DNA of 7,477 nucleotides from Planctomycetaceae bacterium. GTDB taxonomy: Bacteria > Planctomycetota > Phycisphaerae > Phycisphaerales > SM1A02. Position numbers and translations under genes: made by a program. Shown here one piece after another: positions 1 to 5,022 of the stretch (positions are counted from its first letter, which is position 1; the number at the start of each line of letters is the position of its first letter). The notes under the pieces are model-generated. The model did no database searches. It saw nothing but the letters and a program-made list of their open reading frames with translations, and was not told the DNA's origin. The stretch covers positions 1 to 7,477 of the forward strand of contig JAIYBS010000362.1 in NCBI GenBank assembly GCA_027488415.1, in the 5' to 3' direction.

Positions 1-862
1 CGCGCTCCATCGCGTGGTTGTAGCGGGCCGTGACGTAGAAGACCGGGTCGTCGTGGTCCGCCCAGTCCTCGGGGCGGATCACGTCGGCGGTGTGCAGCGC
101 GTACTCGAAGCCCTCGCCGCGGCGGAGCGCGATCCCGACGGCGATCGGAAGGCCGTAGCGGATCGCGAACAGCCCGATCGACTTGTACGCGCTCGCCATC
201 TGCCCGAAGAACGGAACGAACACGCCGTCCTCGCCGGCGTTCTGGTCGGCGATGAACGCGATGCGGCCGCCATCGTCGACGACGCGCTGCAGCTCCTCGG
301 TCGCGCCGAACTTGGTGATGACCCGCATCCCGCGGGCCTCGCGCTTCCCGAGCGCCCACTTCCAGAGCATCGGATTGTCGAGCGGCCGCGCGAGCGCGTG
401 CATGCGGAACCCCATGATCGTCGGGAAGAACCCGAGCAGCTCCCAGTTGCCGGCATGCGGGGCGAGGAAGATCGCGGGCCGCTCCCCGACCATGAGCTCG
501 ATGCCCGCGCGCGCCCCCGAGATGTCGACGTGGCGCTCCCAGGTCTCCTCCGTGAGGAGCCGCGGCAGCTGGAACGCGTCCACCATGTAGGTGCGGAACA
601 TGTACCGCACGCTGCGGCGCGCGAGGTCGACGCACTCGGCGTCGCTCAGGTGCGGCAGGCTGTTGCGGACGTTCCCGGTGGCGCGGGCCAGCCGGTGCGC
701 GTTCATCGCCATCCACGCGTCCGCGACCGCGTTCGCGGTGCGGAGGTTCTGCTCCGGGGGAAAGGCGCCGAACAGCCACGCGAACGACCGCGCCCCGGCG
801 TACTGCGCCAGGTGAATGGCGGACTGCCGAGCACCCGTTCGCCTGCGCGGCGGGGTGGCCAT
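1..862 (-). CDS. LpxL/HtrB-family acyltransferase, 3' end cut by window edge
   Basis: Membrane-associated acyltransferase of the bacterial lipid A acyltransferase family (LpxL/HtrB/LpxM). The family moves an acyl chain from acyl-ACP onto a lipid A precursor or another lysolipid at the cytoplasmic face of the inner membrane. I read 287 codons from an ATG at 862 to the edge with no stop. The H-x4-D/E catalytic motif is HAGNWE (residues 136-141). A second family motif, FIADQNAGEDGVFVPFFG, spans 203-220. The last visible residues, around TARYNHAMER (278-287), match the segment that in the family lies about 20-30 residues before the C-terminus, so only a short tail is missing. There is no classical signal peptide. 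The start is 7 bases after the stop of the coiled-coil gene; an AAGGA 13 bases upstream is a poor ribosome site, so translation is probably coupled. The HxGNWE form also occurs in acyltransferases acting on other lipids, so the acceptor is uncertain. The family call is firm. Confidence 0.9.
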   Translation of the reverse strand, partial: MATPPRRRTGARQSAIHLAQYAGARSFAWLFGAFPPEQNLRTANAVADAWMAMNAHRLARATGNVRNSLPHLSDAECVDLARRSVRYMFRTYMVDAFQLPRLLTEETWERHVDISGARAGIELMVGERPAIFLAPHAGNWELLGFFPTIMGFRMHALARPLDNPMLWKWALGKREARGMRVITKFGATEELQRVVDDGGRIAFIADQNAGEDGVFVPFFGQMASAYKSIGLFAIRYGLPIAVGIALRRGEGFEYALHTADVIRPEDWADHDDPVFYVTARYNHAMER

Positions 863-869
863 GCGGCCG

Positions 870-2195
870 TCAGCGTCCTTCGTTGGTGAGGACCTGCATC
901 CGGTTCCAGTTGAGGACCGGGATGCGGGCAGTCTGCGCCTCGTTGAAGAGCGTCTCGTAGGTCTCGAACGCCTTCTGCTGCTCGAAGTGCGCCGTGTACT
1001 CGCCCTCGTCGGCGTCGGACGCGAGGTCGATCGGCTTCAGGGGCTTGACGCCCATCACGACGAAGTCAAGGTCGCCGCGGAGCTTGTCGCCGTCGACCAC
1101 CTCGCCGCCCCAGCTCTTGATGCGGCCGCGGACGTACTCGGCCTCGCTGGCGGTCGGGACGCCGTCGTTGTCGACGTCGAACTTGCCGTGGACGAGGAAC
1201 TTGTAGCGGTACTCGGGGCTGAAGATGACGTTGGCGATCACGTCGTCCTTGACGATCGGGCGCGGGGCGCGCGCGCCGAAGCGCTGGGCCTCGGGGATGA
1301 CGCGGGCCGTCGAGGTGTTCTCCTCGACCTTGAGCACCTGGATGCGCGCCTTGCCCGGGATCAGCTCGCCGGTGGTCGGGTTGTACTGGATCGAGCTCGC
1401 GCTGTCGTACACGTCGAAGGTCATGCCGGGCTGCACGCGCTGCTTCGAGCCGATCGAGATGAAGACCTCGCCGTTCTGGCCGGCGACGTCGATCACGCGG
1501 CCGTCGGCGAGCGAGGCGGCGTTCTCGGGCTTGATGCGGTACTGGTCGACGACCTTCTGCATCTCGGCGACGCGGCCGGAGAGCTCGGCGCGCGAGCTCG
1601 AGACGTTGTCGATCTGGCCCTGCAGGTCGGCGACCTCGTTGCGGTGCCGCTGGTCCATCTCGTCCTGCGCCTTGGTGACGGCGGCGACGGTGTCCTTCAC
1701 CTCGGAGCCGTACTTCTCGACGGAGGTGCGGTAGGTGTCCATGTTCGCCTCGACGAGCTTCTTCGCCGCGTCGGCGCCCTCGGTGGCCTTTCGGGCCTCG
1801 GCGCGGGCGGAGGTTGCGTCCGCCTGCGCGGCGGCCGCCTGCTTCTTCAGGTTGTCGTTGTCCTGCGCGAGCTGGTCGGCCTTGCTGCGCAGGCCCTCGA
1901 ACTCGACCTTCAGGTTCGCGACCTTCTCGGCGCCGAGCGCCTTCTTGATGCCCTCGAGCTCGCTCTCGGGGCTCATGCCGCTGTCGCCGGTGACGAAGCC
2001 GGCCAGGGCGCCGAACGCCTCGCGGGTCTTCGCCTCCTTCGACTGCGCCGACCGCTGGCTGTCGGCCGCGTTCTTGGCCGACTGCTTGGCGTTGTTCATC
2101 TCAATGTTGAAGTAGATCGTCGACGCAAGCAGGCCGACGGTCAGGATGACGAAGATGACGAGGCCAACGACGAGGCCGGTCGTGCGCTGATTCAT
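870..2195 (-). CDS. Membrane-anchored coiled-coil protein with FlgT-C-like and BRCT-like regions (function unknown)
   Basis: A 441-residue protein I cannot name. Residues 7-27 form one hydrophobic segment after a short N-terminus (MNQRTTG), suggesting a single anchor with the rest in the periplasm. Residues about 34-222 are rich in Ala, Lys, Glu and Gln with long helical, coiled-coil character. Residues about 228-326 look like a beta-barrel domain (GRVIDV, VFISIGS, VQPGMTFDVYD, then TTGELIPGKARIQVLKV) resembling by eye the C-terminal domain of the flagellar protein FlgT. Residues about 327-437 resemble a BRCT fold: FLVHGKF, then SWGGEVVD with the BRCT-type Gly-Gly, DFVVMG, and a terminal ARIPVLNWNRMQVL helix. 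It contains an EF-hand-like acidic loop at 340-351. The ATG at 2195 is chosen because GGAGG lies 10 bases upstream and the transmembrane segment follows at once; a longer frame from 2282 would start inside the candidate promoter. The acyltransferase gene follows 7 bases downstream. The gene itself is certain; the domain assignments are by-eye inference. Confidence 0.88.
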   Translation of the reverse strand: MNQRTTGLVVGLVIFVILTVGLLASTIYFNIEMNNAKQSAKNAADSQRSAQSKEAKTREAFGALAGFVTGDSGMSPESELEGIKKALGAEKVANLKVEFEGLRSKADQLAQDNDNLKKQAAAAQADATSARAEARKATEGADAAKKLVEANMDTYRTSVEKYGSEVKDTVAAVTKAQDEMDQRHRNEVADLQGQIDNVSSSRAELSGRVAEMQKVVDQYRIKPENAASLADGRVIDVAGQNGEVFISIGSKQRVQPGMTFDVYDSASSIQYNPTTGELIPGKARIQVLKVEENTSTARVIPEAQRFGARAPRPIVKDDVIANVIFSPEYRYKFLVHGKFDVDNDGVPTASEAEYVRGRIKSWGGEVVDGDKLRGDLDFVVMGVKPLKPIDLASDADEGEYTAHFEQQKAFETYETLFNEAQTARIPVLNWNRMQVLTNEGR

Positions 2196-2205
2196 GTCTT
2201 GCGAA

Positions 2206-2210
2206 CCTCC
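2206..2210 (-). promoter_or_regulatory. Ribosome binding site of the coiled-coil protein gene
   Basis: GGAGG on the minus strand, 10 bases upstream of the ATG at 2195. It decides for this start over the in-frame ATG at 2282, which would add 29 residues unlike a membrane protein N-terminus. Confidence 0.75.
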
Positions 2211-2253
2211 GAGGGGGGCGTGCGGCATCGGCCGCGTGCCCGCGAGAATGCGC

Positions 2254-2282
2254 AGTGTCCGGAAACCGGGCCTCCGCGTCAA
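2254..2282 (-). promoter_or_regulatory. Candidate sigma-70 type promoter for the coiled-coil gene and acyltransferase
   Basis: On the minus strand TTGACG (2282-2277, 5 of 6 consensus bases) is followed after exactly 17 bases by GACACT (2259-2254, 3 of 6). Transcription would begin near 2247, giving a leader of about 50 bases before the ATG at 2195. This suggests the coiled-coil gene and the acyltransferase form a unit separate from the ATPase gene. The minus 10 box is weak. Confidence 0.5.
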
Positions 2283-2370
2283 GTCACCTCTACGGTCGGG
2301 CAGGGCGGTGGGTTGCGCCCGGGCAGCCGGGAGTTCCGATGCCGGGGCGCGAGGCGCGCGTCGGGACGCG

Positions 2371-4041
2371 TTATCCGCGCGTGGTCTGCAGTGCCTCGTC
2401 GAGCGTGGTCAGCCCGGCGCGCACCTTCGTGAAGGCGTCCTCGCGGAGGAGCGAGAGGTCGCCCGAGCGGACCGCGGCCTCGGCGATCCGGCTGCTGCTC
2501 GCGCGCGCCATGACCAGTTCCTTCGTCGCCTCGGAGGACGTCAGGAGCTCGTAGATGCCGACGCGGCCGCGGTACCCGGTGCCGCGGCACTCGCGGCAGC
2601 CGACCGCCGACGGCAGCCCCTCGGCCGGGACCTCGCCGAAGCCCGGGGGAAGCTCCGCCGGCGTCGGGTGCACGCGCACCGAGCAGTGCCTGCAGACGCG
2701 GCGGACGAGCCGCTGCGCGAGGACGCCCTCCACGGTGCTCGCCACGAGGAACGGCTCGACGCCCATGTCGAGGAGGCGCGTCGCGGCGCCCGCGCTGTCG
2801 TTGGTGTGCAGCGTGCTGAAGACGAGGTGGCCGGTGAGCGATGCCTGCACCGCGGCGTCGGCGGTCTCCTTGTCGCGGATCTCGCCGATCATCACGATGT
2901 CGGGATCGTGGCGGAGGATCGCGCGCAGGCCCGCCGCGAAGTCGAGGCCGACCTGGTGGTTCACCTGGATCTGGTTGACGCCGTCGACGTGGTACTCGAC
3001 GGGGTCCTCGACGGTGATCGCCTTCACGTCCGGCGTCACGATCCGGCGCAGCGAGGCGTAGAGCGTCGTCGACTTGCCGCTTCCGGTCGGGCCGGTCACG
3101 AGGAGGATGCCGTGCGGGCGCCCGATGAGCTCGTTCCACCGCGCCTCGATGCCGGCCGGCATGCCGAGGTCGTCGAGGCCGGTGAGCACGGCGTTCTTCG
3201 AGAGGATGCGCAGGACCACGCCCTCGCCGAAGAGCATGGGGATCACGCTCACGCGCAGGTCGTGCTCGGACCCCTTGATCCGCAGCGAGATCCGCCCGTC
3301 CTGCGGCCGCCGCTTCTCGGCGATGTTGAGGTTCGCCATGATCTTCAGGCGGCTCACGATCGCGTTGCGGAAGCGGTGCACGGCGGCGGGCACGCCCGCG
3401 TCGACGAGCGCGCCGTCGATGCGGTAGCGGATCGCGAGGTCGTGCTCGTAGGGCTCGATGTGCACGTCGGTCGCGCGCTCGCGCACGGCCTCGACGAGGA
3501 GGTCGTTGACGAGCCGCACGACGCTCGCCTCCTGCGCCTGCGCGGCCTCGTCGGAGTCGGTCCCCGCGCGCTCCGACTCGCCGCCCGCGAGCGTGCCGCC
3601 GAGCGCGTCGAGCGTGTCGCCGGCCACGCCGTAGTGCTGGCGGATGTACTTCTGCAGGTCGTCCTCGTCGGCAAGGACGAGCTCGATGGCGTGACCCGTC
3701 ACGATGCGGAGCTCGTCGAAGCTCGCGAGGTCCGTCGGGTCGCTGGTCGCGATCCGGAGCGAGCCCCCCGCGCGCGAGACGGGCGCGCAGCGGAGCTTGA
3801 AGACGATGCGCGGCGGGAGGAGCCGGAGGGTCTCCGCGTCCGGCACCGCCTCCGCCAGGTCGATGATCGGCAGGTGCAGTCGCTCCGAGAACGTCCGGAG
3901 GAGGTCGGAGCGGCGGACGAACCCCATCCGGACCAGGACCTGCTCGAGCCGGTCGCCGGTGCGGCGCTGCTCGCGGACCGCCTCCTCGAGGCGGTCCGGG
4001 GCGAGCACCCCCGATTCGACCAGCAGGGTTCCGAGCGTCAT
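2371..4041 (-). CDS. GspE/PilB-family assembly ATPase (type II secretion / type IV pilus)
   Basis: Cytoplasmic hexameric ATPase that drives pilus or pseudopilus assembly. It is 556 residues, normal for the family and apparently intact. Residues 2-54 form an MshEN-type N-domain, a known c-di-GMP-binding module, with two 24-residue motifs separated by five residues. A second N-domain runs to about 140 and an acidic, Gly/Ala-rich linker covers about 140-170. The ATPase core has Walker A GPTGSGKST (317-325), the Asp box ITVEDPVEY (342-350), Walker B DIVMIGEIRD (381-390) and the His box TGHLVFSTLHTND (403-415). A tetracysteine zinc site is CRHC (450-453) plus CREC (482-485), followed by GTGYRGRVGIYELL, typical of extension ATPases and not of the retraction ATPase PilT. 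The ATG at 4041 has GGAG 11 bases upstream; the in-frame ATG at 4128 would overlap the rpsT promoter and adds nothing conserved. No other pilus or secretion gene is visible, so GspE and PilB cannot be separated. Confidence 0.95.
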   Translation of the reverse strand: MTLGTLLVESGVLAPDRLEEAVREQRRTGDRLEQVLVRMGFVRRSDLLRTFSERLHLPIIDLAEAVPDAETLRLLPPRIVFKLRCAPVSRAGGSLRIATSDPTDLASFDELRIVTGHAIELVLADEDDLQKYIRQHYGVAGDTLDALGGTLAGGESERAGTDSDEAAQAQEASVVRLVNDLLVEAVRERATDVHIEPYEHDLAIRYRIDGALVDAGVPAAVHRFRNAIVSRLKIMANLNIAEKRRPQDGRISLRIKGSEHDLRVSVIPMLFGEGVVLRILSKNAVLTGLDDLGMPAGIEARWNELIGRPHGILLVTGPTGSGKSTTLYASLRRIVTPDVKAITVEDPVEYHVDGVNQIQVNHQVGLDFAAGLRAILRHDPDIVMIGEIRDKETADAAVQASLTGHLVFSTLHTNDSAGAATRLLDMGVEPFLVASTVEGVLAQRLVRRVCRHCSVRVHPTPAELPPGFGEVPAEGLPSAVGCRECRGTGYRGRVGIYELLTSSEATKELVMARASSSRIAEAAVRSGDLSLLREDAFTKVRAGLTTLDEALQTTRG

Positions 4042-4057
4042 GGCGTGGCGTTCTCCA

Positions 4058-4076
4058 GGCCCCGGGGAAGGGGGCC
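4058..4076 (-). promoter_or_regulatory. Leader hairpin next to the GspE/PilB ribosome binding site
   Basis: GGCCCC (4058-4063) and GGGGCC (4071-4076) form a perfect 6-base inverted repeat around a 7-base loop. In the ATPase mRNA the hairpin ends one base before GGAG (4056-4053), the likely ribosome site. It could limit ribosome access, but short GC stems arise easily in DNA of this composition. Confidence 0.3.
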
Positions 4077-4107
4077 ATCCGGTACTTATTGGCAGCCCTG
4101 AAACGGG

Positions 4108-4136
4108 TTGCGGCAAATCGGCGTCCATGGCATACT
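4108..4136 (+). promoter_or_regulatory. Candidate sigma-70 type promoter for rpsT-kdsC-lptC
   Basis: TTGCGG at 4108-4113 and CATACT at 4131-4136 are separated by exactly 17 bases. They match 3 of 6 and 4 of 6 consensus bases. The expected transcription start near 4143 would leave a leader of about 25 bases before the GTG at 4169. It is the best-spaced candidate I find in the divergent gap and the only promoter-like signal upstream of the plus-strand block. The match is moderate, so this is an inference. Confidence 0.45.
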
Positions 4137-4156
4137 GTGCGACTCTTCACTGGTCC

Positions 4157-4161
4157 AAGGA
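4157..4161 (+). promoter_or_regulatory. Ribosome binding site of rpsT (supports GTG start)
   Basis: AAGGA ends 7 bases before the GTG at 4169. With the conserved Pro-Asn-Thr that follows, it fixes the S20 start at this GTG. Confidence 0.8.
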
Positions 4162-4168
4162 ACCCCAA

Positions 4169-4444
4169 GTGCCGAACACCGAGTCTGCCAAGAAGCGCGT
4201 CCGTCAGAACGTCAAGCGCAACGCCCTCAACAACTGGCGCAAGCGCCAGGTGAAGGAGCAGGTCAAGACCTTCCTCGCCGCCGTGCAGGGCAAGGACGTC
4301 AAGACCGCCGAGGCGGAGTTCCGCAAGACGGCCGCGATCCTCGACAAGGTCTCGAGCACCTCGACGCTGCACAAGAACACCGCGTCGCGCCAGAAGAGCC
4401 GGCTGCACAAGCGGCTGAAGGCGATCCAGGGTTCCTCGAAGTGA
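4169..4444 (+). CDS. rpsT: 30S ribosomal protein S20
   Basis: Primary 16S rRNA-binding protein of the small ribosomal subunit, 91 residues against the usual 85-90. The N-terminus PNTESAKKRVRQN matches the S20 signature (usually PN-x-KSAKKR-x-R), and the conserved C-terminal block STLHKNTASRQKSRLHKRL is present at 64-82. Composition is strongly Lys/Arg-rich, as expected. The start is a GTG at 4169: Pro-Asn-Thr follows directly, as in other S20 proteins, and AAGGA lies 7 bases upstream. The in-frame ATG at 4128 would add 14 residues foreign to the family and lies in the candidate promoter. E. coli rpsT uses a rare TTG start linked to autoregulation, so a non-ATG start here is in keeping. The gene heads a plus-strand block: its TGA stop overlaps the GTG start of kdsC (GTGA), so the two are probably cotranscribed and coupled. 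Confidence 0.97.
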   Translation: MPNTESAKKRVRQNVKRNALNNWRKRQVKEQVKTFLAAVQGKDVKTAEAEFRKTAAILDKVSSTSTLHKNTASRQKSRLHKRLKAIQGSSK

Positions 4445-5022
4445 CCCGGCGGGCGGATTCCGTCCGCCTGCTCTGCCTCGACGTCGACGGGGTCCTCACG
4501 GACGGCACCGTGGCCCTCGACGATCTCGGGCACGAGACGAAGCGATTCAACGCGAAGGACGGTCTGGGGATCTCGCTGTGGCGCAAGCTCGGCGGCGAGG
4601 TGGCCGTCATCACCGGGCGGGCCGGGCTCGCGGTCCGGCACCGGCTCGAGGAGCTCGGTGTCCGGCACCTGTACTCGGGAAGCCATGACAAGCTGCTCGA
4701 CCTCCGCTCCGCGGCGGAAGCATGCGGCGTGCCGCTCGAGGCGGTGGCGTTCGTCGGCGACGACCTTCCCGACCTTCCGGCGATGCGCGCATGCGGCTAC
4801 CCTGTGGCCGTCCACGATGCGGCGCAGGAAGTCCGCGATGCCGCCGCGTTCGTGACGGCCGCGCCAGGCGGGCGCGGCGCCGTGCGCGAAGCGGTCGAGC
4901 ACCTGCTGCGGACCCAGAACCGATGGAACGACGCGCTTGCCATGTTCGCCTCGGCACCCACGCCCGGAACGCGGGCGGGGGCGTCGGCGGGGGCATCGGA
5001 TGAGCGACCCCGCAGCGCCTGA
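4441..5022 (+). CDS. kdsC: 3-deoxy-D-manno-octulosonate-8-phosphate phosphatase (KdsC), HAD family
   Basis: Cytoplasmic Mg2+-dependent phosphatase that hydrolyses Kdo-8-phosphate to Kdo and phosphate, the step before CMP-Kdo formation for the LPS inner core. It has 193 residues from the GTG at 4441. HAD motif I is DVDGVLTDG at 14-22 (nucleophile D14, acid/base D16). KDG follows at 39-41. Motif II is ITGR at 57-60, the motif III lysine is K84, and motif IV is GDDLPD at 106-111. GGRGAVRE at 143-150 is the C-terminal signature that separates KdsC from other small HAD phosphatases. There is no cap domain, as in the C0 tetrameric KdsC type. About 35 extra residues follow, ending in a low-complexity AGASAGAS tail. 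The GTG overlaps the rpsT stop and has no good ribosome site, so coupling to rpsT is likely. No in-frame ATG precedes the active site. The last 23 bases overlap the lptC-like gene. Confidence 0.95.
   Translation: MTRRADSVRLLCLDVDGVLTDGTVALDDLGHETKRFNAKDGLGISLWRKLGGEVAVITGRAGLAVRHRLEELGVRHLYSGSHDKLLDLRSAAEACGVPLEAVAFVGDDLPDLPAMRACGYPVAVHDAAQEVRDAAAFVTAAPGGRGAVREAVEHLLRTQNRWNDALAMFASAPTPGTRAGASAGASDERPRSA
4975..4998 (+). repeat. Tandem 12-base repeat at the kdsC end, just before the lptC-like start
   Basis: Two adjacent copies of GCGGGGGCRTCG (4975-4986 and 4987-4998) differ at one base. In kdsC they encode AGAS twice (residues 179-186). The second copy ends two bases before the ATG at 5000 and carries the G-rich stretch that probably serves as the ribosome site of the lptC-like gene. 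Confidence 0.8.

Larger units (their letters stand above)
4042..4168. other. Divergent intergenic region between the ATPase gene and rpsT
   Basis: These 127 bases separate two gene blocks that read away from each other, so promoters for both should lie here. It is one of the least GC-rich parts of the window, with short AT patches around 4084-4090, 4112-4118 and 4131-4136. The rpsT promoter candidate lies in it. For the ATPase gene I see only a poor candidate on the minus strand: TTGGAC (4158-4153), an 18-base gap, then TATGCC (4134-4129), whose minus 10 box would overlap that of rpsT. Confidence 0.6.

Noticed and set aside
14..889. Plus-strand open frame of 291 codons opposite the acyltransferase
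   Set aside because: The minus strand carries HAGNWE and the DQN motif of an acyltransferase. The plus frame has only Arg, Pro and Glu-rich sequence.
2222..2235. GCGGC-ATCG-GCCGC inverted repeat in the leader of the coiled-coil gene as an operator or riboswitch
   Set aside because: A 5-base GC stem with a tetraloop is expected by chance at this composition, and the leader of about 50 bases is too short for a known riboswitch class.
2347..2359. GCGCG-AGG-CGCGC hairpin after the ATPase stop as a terminator
   Set aside because: The stem is only 5 bases and no T-run follows on the minus strand. Such stems occur by chance throughout this GC-rich DNA.
816..2432. Plus-strand open frame of 538 codons opposite the coiled-coil gene
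   Set aside because: Antisense shadow with Leu, Val, Asp and Arg-rich low-complexity translation. The minus-strand frame has a ribosome site, a membrane anchor and ordered domains.
2194..4101. Plus-strand open frame of 635 codons opposite the ATPase gene
   Set aside because: It is the antisense shadow of a clear GspE/PilB gene. Its translation is dominated by Arg, Ala, Asp, Val and Glu with no recognisable motif, as GC-rich antisense frames usually are.
4089..4117. TTGGCA at 4089-4094 as an alternative minus 35 box for rpsT
   Set aside because: It matches 5 of 6 consensus bases, but the sequence 17 bases downstream (GGCAAA at 4112-4117) is a poor minus 10 box.
4042..4128. Longer N-terminus for the ATPase from the ATG at 4128
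   Set aside because: The extra 29 residues resemble nothing in the family, the MshEN motif begins right at the ATG at 4041, and the extension would overlap the rpsT promoter candidate.
4108..5022. A longer kdsC frame beginning at 4108
   Set aside because: Its first 111 codons run through rpsT in the wrong frame and the rpsT promoter region. KdsC homology begins only after the GTG at 4441.
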